Shown: one piece after another, positions 32,943 to 41,711 of the stretch
Numbering within the stretch: the first letter of the stretch is position 1
How the letters are laid out: every line of letters starts with the position of its first letter
NCBI GenBank assembly: GCA_023410875.1
Contig: JAEYPH010000115.1
Coordinates: 1 to 64,000 of the forward strand
Source of the DNA: Bacillota bacterium
GTDB taxonomy: Bacteria > Bacillota > Clostridia > Christensenellales > UMGS416
DNA: 64,000 nucleotides
Direction of reading: 5' to 3'
Made by a program: the position numbers and the translations under genes
Notes under the pieces: model-generated
Database searches by the model: none
What the model saw: only the letters and a program-made list of their open reading frames with translations
What the model was told of the DNA's origin: nothing

Positions 32943-34970
32943 ATGGAACACAGACTGCGCTTTGAGAAGATTGCCGTCCGCAATGCCGCCGTGCGCGAGC
33001 ACACCGCCGATACGCTGGAGCTGTATCTTGACGAAGGGACCGGCGACGGCGGCTTCCTGCTGCCCTGCGAAGGTTTTGACGGCCACGGCTTCTTCGCCGT
33101 GGATATGGAGATGCTGGGGCCGGACTCGCTGGCATTCTTTCTGGACTTCTGGAAATGGGGCTCAGCCGAGGATGCCGCGCCGGATTTCCACATCATCTGC
33201 GGCCTGCTACCCGGCCTGCCCGCCACCTTTGCCTTCGACTTTCGCCTGATGGACAGCCAGGTACTGTTCCCCTACCGCACACCGGGCCGCATGAAGATGG
33301 TCGTCCACGGCAAGCGCACGGCCATCGGCGAGATGGGCCGGCTGTATCTGCGGCTCAAGGGCAGCCACATGGGCTACGCCGTGCGCTTCACGAATCCCAG
33401 GCTTACCGACGAGGAGCCCGAATACCTGCGGCCCAACATAGAACTGTTGGACGAGATGGGGCAGTTCATCCCCCGCATGTGGCACCACAAGCAGCCCTCG
33501 GTGGATGCCATGGTGCACACGCTGCGCGCTCAATATGAGCAGGCCGCCGCCGTGCAGGGCTTCCGAGAGCAGGATTGGTCCCGCTGGGGCGGCTGGACGG
33601 CCAAGCGGCTGACCGATGGCAGCGGCTTCTTTGCGACCCACCACGACGGGCGGCGGCACTGGCTCGTGGACCCCGACGGTTATGCCTACTTCTCTCTGGG
33701 TCATGACTGTGTGGGCTTCGACCGGGAGACCCGCGCGGACGTGATGTCCCACGTTTTGCGATGGGTACCCGCGCCGGGCGAATACCCCGAAGCCATGCGC
33801 CGCGACAACTATTGCTCGCTGCACGAATACGACTCGGTGGATTACCCTGCCATCAACCTGATGCGCGCCTTCGGCGACGAGTGGAAGCACAAGTGGACGC
33901 GCATGACCGCCGGCCGCCTGCGGGATTGGGGCTTCAACTCCATCGGCAACTGGACCGATCTGGGCTTCTGCCAGGCCAGCGGCCTGCCCTATGTGGTGCC
34001 GCTGGACGGCGGGCTCACGAACGTCTTCCCCACCACGCAGTTCAAGGTGTTCCGCGACTTCCCCGATGTGTACAGCGAGGAATACCGCCGCAGCGCGCAG
34101 GTCTACGCCCAACAGCTGGAGCCTCTGCGAGACGACCCCTACCTCATCGGCTACTTCCTGTGCAACGAGCCCCAATGGGCCTTTGAGCTGGGGCTGAATC
34201 TGGGGTCCGAGGTACTTGCTCATTGCGAGCCGTTGGAGACGAAAACTGTGCTGATCGCCTTTCTGCGGCAGCGCTATGGCGACATCGGCGCGCTGAACCA
34301 CGCATGGGGCACGACCTTCGCCGACTTCGCTGCATTGCAGCAGCCCTTGAAGGATGCCCACAGGCTCAGCGCCGCCAGCGAAGCGGACCTGGGCGATTTT
34401 ATGGGGCGGATGATCGAGGAGTATGTGCGGGTGCCCTCGCAGGCCTGCCGCGCCGTGGACCCCAACCACCTGAACCTGGGCATGCGCTGGGCGTGGATCC
34501 ACGACCCGCGGCAGGTCATGGGCTGGGAGCATGTGGACGTTTTCTCCATCAACTGCTACGGCACCGACCCGCGGGCGGCCATCGAGGCCGTGCCGGCGCT
34601 GGGCGTCAACAAACCTGTGCTCATCGGCGAATACCACTTTGGCGCGCTGGACGGAGCTACGCCCTCCACCGGCCTAAAGGGCATGGCCAGCCAGGCCGAA
34701 CGCGGCAACGCCTACCGCTATTATGTGGAGAACGGTGCATCCACGCTCTCCTTGGTGGGCTGCCACTATTTCACCTACAACGACCAATCAGCGGTAGGCC
34801 GCAGCGACGGCGAGAACTACAACATCGGCTTCGTGGACGCCTGCCACCAGCCCTACGATGAGATGGTGGCGGCGGCACGGGCCACAGCAGCGGCGATCTA
34901 TGAGATTACCGACGGTGCGAAAAAGCCCTTTGACCAGGCACCGGTGGAGATTCCGGGGAATCACTACTAG
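32943..34970 (+). CDS. Clan GH-A type glycoside hydrolase (agarase/beta-galactosidase-like)
   Basis: A 675-residue cytoplasmic protein without a signal peptide. The first 200 residues look like a beta-sandwich. A TIM-barrel catalytic domain follows, starting about SGFFATHHDGRRHWLVDP. The probable acid/base is the Glu in LIGYFLCNEPQW and the nucleophile the Glu in VLIGEYHFGALD, the NE...E pattern of clan GH-A. It resembles the beta-agarase-like (GH50/GH86-type) and beta-galactosidase-like group; the exact family and substrate are uncertain. The ATG at 32943 follows CAGGAGG. A hairpin terminator follows. Confidence 0.75.
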   Translation: MEHRLRFEKIAVRNAAVREHTADTLELYLDEGTGDGGFLLPCEGFDGHGFFAVDMEMLGPDSLAFFLDFWKWGSAEDAAPDFHIICGLLPGLPATFAFDFRLMDSQVLFPYRTPGRMKMVVHGKRTAIGEMGRLYLRLKGSHMGYAVRFTNPRLTDEEPEYLRPNIELLDEMGQFIPRMWHHKQPSVDAMVHTLRAQYEQAAAVQGFREQDWSRWGGWTAKRLTDGSGFFATHHDGRRHWLVDPDGYAYFSLGHDCVGFDRETRADVMSHVLRWVPAPGEYPEAMRRDNYCSLHEYDSVDYPAINLMRAFGDEWKHKWTRMTAGRLRDWGFNSIGNWTDLGFCQASGLPYVVPLDGGLTNVFPTTQFKVFRDFPDVYSEEYRRSAQVYAQQLEPLRDDPYLIGYFLCNEPQWAFELGLNLGSEVLAHCEPLETKTVLIAFLRQRYGDIGALNHAWGTTFADFAALQQPLKDAHRLSAASEADLGDFMGRMIEEYVRVPSQACRAVDPNHLNLGMRWAWIHDPRQVMGWEHVDVFSINCYGTDPRAAIEAVPALGVNKPVLIGEYHFGALDGATPSTGLKGMASQAERGNAYRYYVENGASTLSLVGCHYFTYNDQSAVGRSDGENYNIGFVDACHQPYDEMVAAARATAAAIYEITDGAKKPFDQAPVEIPGNHY

Positions 34971-34990
34971 GCAAGGCCTCGGTACATGCA

Positions 34991-35025
34991 AAAAGCACTC
35001 TGCCCGTTTGACGCAGAGTGCTTTT
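34991..35025. terminator. Bidirectional rho-independent terminator
   Basis: A 13-bp stem (34991-35003 with 35013-35025), AAAAGCACTCTGC paired across a 9-base loop, is A-rich on the left and T-rich on the right. It can therefore end both the glycosidase transcript and the convergent nucleoside hydrolase transcript. Confidence 0.88.
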
Positions 35026-35038
35026 AAACTTGTCTTCG

Positions 35039-35956
35039 CTACTTGATCAGCCTCTTAACCAAATCCTCCATCAGCGCGTCGCGGTTCACATGATACACAT
35101 AGCGGATGAAGTGCCGGCCGGGGTCGAAGCTGTAGTGGTTGTCATACTGGGGAATGGGGCTGGCGACCAGATGATCCCGCAGCAGCGTGCCCTGCTCATC
35201 CAGCAGCCACGCCACGGCGGTCACGTCCCAGATCACGCGGCTCCAGGGCTTGCCGGCGGCATAGGATTCGGCCTCCTCGATCGTGTGGTCGATCAGATAG
35301 TCGCACAGCGCATTCTTGCCGCGCAACCAGTATTCCAGCTCGGGCTTGGTCACCGTGAAGGCGCTCACGACGCCCATGCACGGCAGCTGCACCAGCGGCA
35401 CGCCGCAGCCGAACACAACCCGGGCCGCAGCCACGTCCTGGGCCAGGTTGAATTCCCCGTTGTCCGGCCACTGGTGGGCGTGGCCGCCCAACCACACCAG
35501 CACGATGCGCTCGGCGATGGCCGGGTTCTTGAGCAGCGCCGAGGCGACGTTGGTGATGGCGCCGATGGCCACGACATACAGCGGGTTTTCCGCGCTGTAG
35601 GCCATGGCCCTTTGGCACAGGTCGTCGCAGGCATCGGAGGCCACCGGCGTGGTTTCATCGGCAAGATAGGTGCGCGAGCCTTTGAAGGTATGAGCGTGCA
35701 TGTCCTCCCGGCCGCACAGCGACAGGATGTGCAGTATCTCGTCGTAGCTCTTCTCCATGCCGTCCTCGGGGCTGGAGGAGTTGCCGTTGAAGAACGGTGC
35801 GGCGTATACCGCCTGCAGGCGCACGCGCTCCGGCGAGCGCACAAGGTACGCCAGCGCGTACTGGTCATCGATCTCGTTGTAGGTGTCGGTGTCCAGCACG
35901 ACATCGATGATGCCGGCGGGCCGCTGCAGCCGGCGGATCAGGCTTTGTATATCCAT
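35039..35956 (-). CDS. Nucleoside hydrolase (IUNH superfamily)
   Basis: A 305-residue protein of the inosine/uridine-preferring nucleoside hydrolase fold. The Ca2+-binding Asp cluster is in VVLDTDTYNEIDDQYAL, where the usual DTDxxxDD motif has one insertion and Glu-Ile before the Asp pair. NPLYVVAIGAITNVASAL and the late Asp in VIWDVTAVAWLL are as in the family. It releases a base from a ribonucleoside, probably in salvage. It is the last gene of the minus-strand block downstream of TldD/TldE; GGGGAGAG precedes the ATG. Confidence 0.88.
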   Translation of the reverse strand: MDIQSLIRRLQRPAGIIDVVLDTDTYNEIDDQYALAYLVRSPERVRLQAVYAAPFFNGNSSSPEDGMEKSYDEILHILSLCGREDMHAHTFKGSRTYLADETTPVASDACDDLCQRAMAYSAENPLYVVAIGAITNVASALLKNPAIAERIVLVWLGGHAHQWPDNGEFNLAQDVAAARVVFGCGVPLVQLPCMGVVSAFTVTKPELEYWLRGKNALCDYLIDHTIEEAESYAAGKPWSRVIWDVTAVAWLLDEQGTLLRDHLVASPIPQYDNHYSFDPGRHFIRYVYHVNRDALMEDLVKRLIK

Positions 35957-35989
35957 AAATTCTCTCCCCTGTATATTGGTGGCTGGTGA

Positions 35990-37342
35990 CTACTCACCCG
36001 CCACGCTCAATCCCTTGATGAGCAGCGTGGGGCTGCCCACGGAGCCGGAGCCGCCAAAGTCAAAGTACAGGTCGTCGGCCAGCGCGGCGATGCTATTGAG
36101 CAGATCGTAGAAGTTGCCTGCCAGCGTAATCTGCTCCACCGGCGCGCCGCGCTGTCCGCCGGTCACGCGGAAGCCCTTGGCGGCCAGCGAAAAATCGCCG
36201 CTGACGGCGTTGACGCCGGCATGCAGGCCATCGAGCTCCGTGATGAGCAGACCCTCGCCCATCTGGTGCAACAGCGCGTCGTAGGAAAGCGCGCCGGGCT
36301 GCAGGTAGAAGTTGCTGGGCGACACGCCCACCGGGCCGGCCAAGCCGGCCTTGGCGGCGTTGCCCGTGGAGGCACAGCCGGCCTTGGCGGCGGTCTTCAG
36401 GTTGTGCAGCAGCGTCTTGAGCACGCCGCGCTCCACGACGGCCTTGGTATAGGTCGCCACGCCCTCGTCGTCGAAGGGTGCGGATGCAAAGCCTTCGGCC
36501 AGCAGCGGGTCATCGATGATCGTCACGGTGTCGGCGGCGATGGCGCTGCCCTCGCGGTTGAGGAAGCGGCTCTTGCCCTTCTGGGCGTCGTCGGCGTTGA
36601 AGATGTCGGCGAAGGCGCCGATGAACTCCACGGCGACCTCGTTGAACAGTGCGATGTCGTATTTGCCACTGGGCACGGACGTGGCCCCCTGGCGCTCCAG
36701 CGCCCGCTGGGCGGCCCGATGAGCCAAGGCGGTGCGCTCAATGCCCGCGGGGCGCGGAGAAGCCTGCACCGCGAAGCCCGTGGTGACCTTGCCCTGTACA
36801 TCGGCGATGGCCATCAGATAGGCCGCCATGCTGTTGGATTGGAACTGCAGGTCCAGGCCTTTGGAGTTCTTCAGGCGCACGCGGCCACCGCTCTGCACCA
36901 CCGTGCAATACTGCACCGAACGGATGTGGGGCGAATAGGCCTTGGCATCGGCTTCCAGCCCTTTGACCATTTCGATCTTGTCGGTGGCGCCCAGCGCCTC
37001 CAAGTCGGCGCTGAAGGCGTCTACCGTGGCGTAGGACGGGCTGCCCCCGTAAATGAACTGCGGGTCGTCGTCTTCGATGACCTCGGCGTTGCCGATGGCG
37101 CGGCTCACGAGCAGGCTCACAGCGTCGTCGTCAAAGGCCTCGGTGTAGGCGTAGCCCATGCGCCCGTTGTGCAGCGCTCGGAAAGAAAGGCCCGCCGACG
37201 TGTTGACGGAATAGTTGTCCACCTCGCCGCCGAAGGCCCCGGCCTTGAAGCTGCTGCCCTCGCGGAAGAACGCCTCGAATTCCGTGAGGCCCGCCGCCTG
37301 GGCGGCGGAAAACAGTTTTTCGATGAAAGTCAGTTCGTTCAT
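35990..37342 (-). CDS. TldE/PmbA-family metalloprotease-like subunit
   Basis: A 450-residue protein of the PmbA/TldE family, the partner lacking the HExxxH zinc motif in TldD/TldE pairs. Typical blocks are GLSFRALHNGRMGYAYTEAF near residue 50 and the C-terminal GDFSLAAKGF. In other bacteria the pair trims peptide antibiotics such as microcins or acts on unfolded peptides; no peptide-biosynthesis gene is adjacent. It starts 7 bases after tldD ends, so they form one operon. Confidence 0.9.
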   Translation of the reverse strand: MNELTFIEKLFSAAQAAGLTEFEAFFREGSSFKAGAFGGEVDNYSVNTSAGLSFRALHNGRMGYAYTEAFDDDAVSLLVSRAIGNAEVIEDDDPQFIYGGSPSYATVDAFSADLEALGATDKIEMVKGLEADAKAYSPHIRSVQYCTVVQSGGRVRLKNSKGLDLQFQSNSMAAYLMAIADVQGKVTTGFAVQASPRPAGIERTALAHRAAQRALERQGATSVPSGKYDIALFNEVAVEFIGAFADIFNADDAQKGKSRFLNREGSAIAADTVTIIDDPLLAEGFASAPFDDEGVATYTKAVVERGVLKTLLHNLKTAAKAGCASTGNAAKAGLAGPVGVSPSNFYLQPGALSYDALLHQMGEGLLITELDGLHAGVNAVSGDFSLAAKGFRVTGGQRGAPVEQITLAGNFYDLLNSIAALADDLYFDFGGSGSVGSPTLLIKGLSVAGE

Positions 37343-37349
37343 GGGTTCC

Positions 37350-38738
37350 TCACTTTCTGCCGCCGACGGTCATTTCGCTGACGCGAACCATAGGTTGGCC
37401 CACGTCGGCGGGGATGCTGCCCGATTCCGAGCCGCACATGCCCTGGCCGAAATCCAGCGCGCTGCCCACCATGTCGATGCGGGTCAACACCTCACTGCCC
37501 TTGCCGATCAGCGTGGCGCCGCGCACCGGCCTGTCGATCTTGCCGTTCTTAACCAGATACCCCTCGGTCACGGCGAAGTTGAACTCGCCGGTGGCCGGGT
37601 TCACCGAGCCGCCGCCCATGGAGCGGCAATAGAGGCCCTCGGTCATGGAGCCCAAAATTTCCTCATCGGTGCTGGCGCCGGGGGCGATGAACGTGTTGCT
37701 CATGCGGCTGGTGGGCGCAAAGCGATAGCTCTGTCGACGGCCGCAGCCGGTGGGCTTCATATTCATGCGCCGGCCGCCCATGCGGTCAATCAGGAAGTTC
37801 TTGAGCACGCCGTTCTCGATAAGCGTCAGGCGCTGGGTGGGCGTACCCTCGTCATCGATGTTGGCCGAGCCCCAGCCGTTCACGATCGTCGCGTCGTCCA
37901 GCGCGGTGACCACGGGGCTGGCGATGATCTGGCCCAGCTTACTGGCGAACACCGAGGAGCCCTTGGCCACGCTGGTAGCCTCCAGCGAGTGGCCGCAGGC
38001 TTCGTGGAAAATCACGCCGCCGAAGCCGTTGTCGATGGCCACGGGCATGCGCCCTGCCGGGCAGGGCTCGGCTTTCAGGGCCGTGACGGCCATGCGGGCG
38101 ACCTCGCGGCCCAGGGCCGCGCTGTCCACAATGCTGTCGAAGAGCTCAAAGCCCATCTGGCGGCCAGGGCCTTTGAAGCCGGTCTGGGTCTCCTGGCCGT
38201 CACTGGCGATGGCCATGGCGGCCAGGCGCGTGTAGGTGTGGCTTTCGCTGGTGAAAAGCCCCTCGCTGTTGGCCAGCCAGAAGCGCTTGGACCAATCGCG
38301 GTAGCTGACCTCGGACTGCACAACCAGCGGGTCATAGGCCGTGGCGGCGGTGTAGGCTTCGCGCACGCGGTCGGCCTTGCGGGCAGTGGCCACGGTGGCC
38401 GGCGCGATGGCGATGGGGGCGATGACCTGCGGCGTTGTGGACCACGTCAAGCTCACGGAGCCGTCGGCGCCCAAGGCGCCCACCGCCGCCGCGGCCTGTT
38501 CGGCGGCCTGCAGCAACCCCGCCTCGGAGCAATCGTTGGTGTAGACATACACGCTGTTGGTGCCCTTGTACACGCGCACGCCGGCGCCGAAGGTGCGACC
38601 GCTGACGGCGGTCTCCATCTTGCCGCGGGTCATGGAGAGCGTGGTGGCGTCGCCATCCTCCAAATAGATCTCCGCGAAGTCGCCGCCGGAGCACAGCGCC
38701 CGCGCGAGCGTCCGTTCGGCCGTGGTTTGGTTCAGCAT
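37350..38738 (-). CDS. tldD: TldD-family zinc metalloprotease
   Basis: A 462-residue TldD-type protease carrying the zinc-binding HEACGH motif (GGVIFHEACGHSLEAT, about residue 235). The start at 38738 (MLNQTTAERTLARAL) is set by AAAGGAG at 7 bases and by family length; the open frame to 38921 is not family-like. The C-terminal GIMxGxG-type ending is replaced here by the SALDFGQGMCGSESG region. It forms a heteromeric protease with the TldE gene immediately downstream. Confidence 0.92.
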   Translation of the reverse strand: MLNQTTAERTLARALCSGGDFAEIYLEDGDATTLSMTRGKMETAVSGRTFGAGVRVYKGTNSVYVYTNDCSEAGLLQAAEQAAAAVGALGADGSVSLTWSTTPQVIAPIAIAPATVATARKADRVREAYTAATAYDPLVVQSEVSYRDWSKRFWLANSEGLFTSESHTYTRLAAMAIASDGQETQTGFKGPGRQMGFELFDSIVDSAALGREVARMAVTALKAEPCPAGRMPVAIDNGFGGVIFHEACGHSLEATSVAKGSSVFASKLGQIIASPVVTALDDATIVNGWGSANIDDEGTPTQRLTLIENGVLKNFLIDRMGGRRMNMKPTGCGRRQSYRFAPTSRMSNTFIAPGASTDEEILGSMTEGLYCRSMGGGSVNPATGEFNFAVTEGYLVKNGKIDRPVRGATLIGKGSEVLTRIDMVGSALDFGQGMCGSESGSIPADVGQPMVRVSEMTVGGRK

Positions 38739-38781
38739 AACTCTACTCCTTTCGCTGACAACGCGCCGCGTTGCCCTCGAT

Positions 38782-40086
38782 TCAGTCTTTGTTCCTGGTT
38801 TTGCGGATGTCACGGATCTGTTGCTCGTAGCCTTGGTCGCTGGGGTGGTAGAACTGCCTGCCCTGGGATTCCACGGGCATGTATTGCTGCTCGACGTAGT
38901 GGCCCTCGTAGTCGTGGGCATACTTGTATCCTACGCCGCTGCCTATTTTTTCATGTCCTTTATAGCTCGTATCGCGCAGATGCACCGGCACCGGCTGGAA
39001 CTCCGACTTCTCGGCATCTTCAATGGCCGCGCCTAGGGCTGCCACGACCGAGTTGCTCTTTGGGCTCTCGCAAATGTAGATGATGGCCTGGGTGATGTTG
39101 AGCCGCGCCTCGGGCAGGCCCACGGCTTCCAGCGCTTGCAGCGCGCCCAGGGCCTGCAGCATGGCCATGGGGTTGGCCAGGCCCACGTCCTCGCTGCTGT
39201 GGGCGATCATGCGGCGCACGACAATTCGCGGATCCACCCCGGCGTGCAGCAGGCGAAAGGCCCAGGCCAGCGCGGCGTCGCTGTCGCTGCCCCGAAGGCT
39301 CTTGCAGAAGGCGCTCAGCATGTCGTAAAAATAGCTCTCGTCGCAGCGCATCTGGCGGCGCTGTATGCTCTCCTCGGCCACGGCCAGGCCGATGCGCGTG
39401 ATGCCGTCCTCCTCGGGTCTGGTCGTGAGCACGGCCAGTTCCAGGGCGTTGAGCGCGCTGCGGGCGTCACCGTTGGCCACGCTGGCGATGTGCTCCACGG
39501 CCTCGGGGGCGATCTCGCAAGGGATATTTCCGAAGCCCCGCTCCGTGTCGGCCAGGGCGGCCAGAATGGCCTTCTTCACGTGCTCACGGGTGAGCGCCTC
39601 AAACTGGAACACCCGGCAGCGGCTCACGATGGCCGGGGTCATGGCCAGCATCGGGTTTTCGGTTGTGGAGCCGATGAAGCGTATGATGCCCTTCTCGATG
39701 GCCGGCAGTATGCTGTCGCTCTGGGCTTTGTTCCAGCGGTGGCACTCGTCCAGCAGCAGATAGGTGGCCTGGCCGTAGAGCTTCAGGCGGCTCTCGGCCT
39801 TCTGTATGACCTCGCGCACATCGGCCACGCCGGAGGTTACGGCGTTGAGCTTCTCGAAGGCTGCGTGGGTCGTGTTGGCGATGATGTTGGCCAGCGTGGT
39901 CTTGCCGGTGCCCGGCGGGCCGAAGAAGATGCTGGACGTAAGCCTGTCGGCCTCTATGGCGCGGCGAAGCAGACGGCCGGGGCCGATGATGTGCTCCTGC
40001 CCCAGGAATTCATCCAGCGTGCGGGGGCGCATGCGGTCGGCCAGGGGCGCTTGCTTCTTAATCTGGTTGGAGAAAAGGTCTTCCAT
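38782..40086 (-). CDS. rarA: Replication-associated recombination protein A (AAA+ ATPase)
   Basis: A 434-residue clamp-loader-like AAA+ protein (RarA/MgsA/WRNIP1) that acts at stalled forks. It has Walker A GPPGTGKTTLA, a Walker B with DECHRWNK, sensor-1 STTENP, and an arginine-finger/C-terminal tetramerisation part ending KYAHDYEGHYVEQQYMP. An ATG at 40086 follows GGAG; a TTG one codon earlier is possible. It is a stand-alone housekeeping gene. Confidence 0.95.
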   Translation of the reverse strand: MEDLFSNQIKKQAPLADRMRPRTLDEFLGQEHIIGPGRLLRRAIEADRLTSSIFFGPPGTGKTTLANIIANTTHAAFEKLNAVTSGVADVREVIQKAESRLKLYGQATYLLLDECHRWNKAQSDSILPAIEKGIIRFIGSTTENPMLAMTPAIVSRCRVFQFEALTREHVKKAILAALADTERGFGNIPCEIAPEAVEHIASVANGDARSALNALELAVLTTRPEEDGITRIGLAVAEESIQRRQMRCDESYFYDMLSAFCKSLRGSDSDAALAWAFRLLHAGVDPRIVVRRMIAHSSEDVGLANPMAMLQALGALQALEAVGLPEARLNITQAIIYICESPKSNSVVAALGAAIEDAEKSEFQPVPVHLRDTSYKGHEKIGSGVGYKYAHDYEGHYVEQQYMPVESQGRQFYHPSDQGYEQQIRDIRKTRNKD

Positions 40087-40184
40087 CAATGCTCCGCGGG
40101 TGTGGAATGGTTTCCCTTATTATACCAACCACCGATAAATTTTACAAACATTTGTTCGCAAATCCTGTTATGAGTGAGACATGA

Positions 40185-40535
40185 AACCGCCCGCGGTGAA
40201 GCCGCAGACGGTTCGGATTGTCTACAAACCCGGCAAGGAAACTAAATATATAACCGACTGTCGATTTATTCGGCAGGAGGAAACCCAAAGATAAAGAAAG
40301 GTCGTTAAAAATCCCGCCAACAGGCGAAACTCGCCTCTTAAGAACATAGTATGAGCTCAAAAGTATAGATATCGCCCCATCGCATCGTAAGCGATGCTCG
40401 GCTTTGCTGATCGCATCGGCAAGCCGACGCTGTGCAAAGCCGGGGGTAGGACCCGGCGACGGTTATCGCCGGGCGATTAAGTGGCAGTTCGTACAAGTCG
40501 ACTAAATCGCCAAGGCGCAACAGCGCCGAAGGCGA
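40185..40535 (+). ncRNA. Candidate structured non-coding RNA, copy A
   Basis: No real coding frame exists here. The stretch aligns along most of its length with the reverse complement of 60229-60507, at very roughly three-quarters identity by eye. Shared helices are: 5' stem 40185-40189/40209-40213; CTGTCGA-TTTAT-TCGGCAG at 40258-40276; AGGCGA/TCGCCT at 40322-40336; a nearly invariant single-stranded stretch GAAGAACATAGTATGA (A: TAAGAACATAGTATGA) at 40339-40354; CCCGGCGA-CGGTTA-TCGCCGGG at 40452-40473; and a two-part stem TCGCC..GGCGC/GCGCC..GGCGA at 40507-40535. Substitutions keep pairing. Copy A also carries about 75 bases of extra hairpins (about 40377-40451) absent from copy B. Strand is chosen by the folded-RNA reading and is not proven. 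Confidence 0.6.
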
Positions 40536-40589
40536 CAGCGTGGCGACTTTGTCGACACGCTGAACCGCCTGCGACGAAGTCGCAGGCGG
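40536..40589. repeat. Two further hairpins 3' of structured element A
   Basis: CAGCGTG-g-CGAC at 40536-40547 pairs with GTCG-a-CACGCTG at 40551-40562. A perfect 11-bp hairpin follows at 40565-40589 (CCGCCTGCGAC, loop GAA). These have no counterpart beside copy B, where a coding gene ends. They could terminate transcripts from either side (thioredoxin is convergent), though no T run follows. Confidence 0.55.
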
Positions 40590-40637
40590 CGTGGACAAGA
40601 CGTTTGATTCAGCGGTAGGAAAGCTGATGTACGATGA

Positions 40638-40961
40638 CTATTTCAACGTGCCGTCCAGCATTTCCGCAATCTTTGGCTTGGGCAGAGCGCCGACGGCCTT
40701 ATTGGCCGGCTGGCCATCCTTGAACACGATCAGCGTGGGGATGCTCATAACGCCGTATTTGCGGGCGATGTCCGGGCATTCGTCCACATCCACCTTGGCG
40801 ACCTTGGCGCGGCCTTCATATTCGCCGGCCAGCTGTTCCACGGACGGCGCGATCATGCGGCACGGGCCGCACCATGTCGCCCAGAAATCCACGAGCACCG
40901 GCTCGCTGCTCTTGAGTACGTCGTTTTCAAAGGTTGCGGAGGTCACATGCAATGCTGCCAT
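40638..40961 (-). CDS. trxA: Thioredoxin
   Basis: A 107-residue single-domain thioredoxin with the active site WATWCGPCRM, the cis-Pro motif SIPTLIVFKDG and the normal C-terminal helix. It reduces protein disulfides. It lies downstream of the Crp/Fnr regulator on the same strand (about 70-base gap) and may share its transcript. No thioredoxin reductase is in the window. Confidence 0.96.
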   Translation of the reverse strand: MAALHVTSATFENDVLKSSEPVLVDFWATWCGPCRMIAPSVEQLAGEYEGRAKVAKVDVDECPDIARKYGVMSIPTLIVFKDGQPANKAVGALPKPKIAEMLDGTLK

Positions 40962-41032
40962 ATCAATAGTCCCCTTTCCAAACTTTACACCGCTATAGTA
41001 TCACCAATGGACGGACGCTCATGTAACGGCGG

Positions 41033-41695
41033 TCACATTTCAGCAATTTCTTCCAGGCGGGCGCGGTCGGTGACGTGCACAGCGCCGCGGCGCAGGCTCA
41101 CGATGCCCTGGCCCTCGAACTCCTTGAGCAGGCGGCTGACGACCTCGCGGGCGGTGCCGATGTCGGCAGCCAGTTCCTCGTGGGTAAACAGGATCTGGTT
41201 GCGCTCGCACTGCAGCAGGCGCAGCGCCAGCCGCGAATCCATGCGCCGGAAGGCGACCTCGTCCAGCAGCTTCATGACCGACACCATGGAGGAGGCCATG
41301 GAGGAGAAAAGGTACCGCTGCCAGGGTTCGCTCTTCTGCATGAGGGTGCGCAGCAGATCGGTGGGCATCATGACGACCTCGGCCTCATCCTCCACCACGG
41401 CGATGACAGGGTAATCCACGCCGCCCAGCAGGCACGCGATGGCCAGCACACAGGTCTCGCCCTCGTAGACGCGGTACAGCGTGATCTCGCGGCCGTCGGC
41501 GGACATCTGATACACGCGGATGACGCCGCTTAAGACCAGCGCCACGCCGCGGCAGCGCCGCCCCTGCTCCAGCATCACCGTGCCGGGTTCATAGGTGCCA
41601 ACGCTCATTGCACCCAGCTGAGCCTCCCGCTCGGCCTCGCTGAGCTCGTTCAGATGGGGAAAGGCAGCCACCAGCCTGTTTTTCCAACTATCCAT
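41033..41695 (-). CDS. Crp/Fnr-family transcriptional regulator
   Basis: A 220-residue regulator with an N-terminal cyclic-nucleotide-binding-type barrel (GTVMLEQGRRCRGVALVLSG, EGETCVLAIACLLGG) and a C-terminal helix-turn-helix (ELAADIGTAREVVSRLLKEF). The Cys pattern does not form an obvious FNR-type [4Fe-4S] set. The gene begins 16 bases after the solute-binding-like gene, suggesting an operon. The ligand is unknown. Confidence 0.9.
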   Translation of the reverse strand: MDSWKNRLVAAFPHLNELSEAEREAQLGAMSVGTYEPGTVMLEQGRRCRGVALVLSGVIRVYQMSADGREITLYRVYEGETCVLAIACLLGGVDYPVIAVVEDEAEVVMMPTDLLRTLMQKSEPWQRYLFSSMASSMVSVMKLLDEVAFRRMDSRLALRLLQCERNQILFTHEELAADIGTAREVVSRLLKEFEGQGIVSLRRGAVHVTDRARLEEIAEM

Positions 41696-41711
41696 TACAG
41701 CCTCCCGGAAT

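Noticed and set aside
40339..40378. Group I intron core (AAGATAT-like word near a helix) in structured element A
   Set aside because: The paired P3/P7 arrangement and flanking exon logic are missing and the conserved words do not fit the catalytic core.
40185..40600. Retron, IS605-type guide RNA or CRISPR-associated RNA
   Set aside because: No reverse transcriptase, TnpB/IscB or Cas gene lies near either copy of the element.
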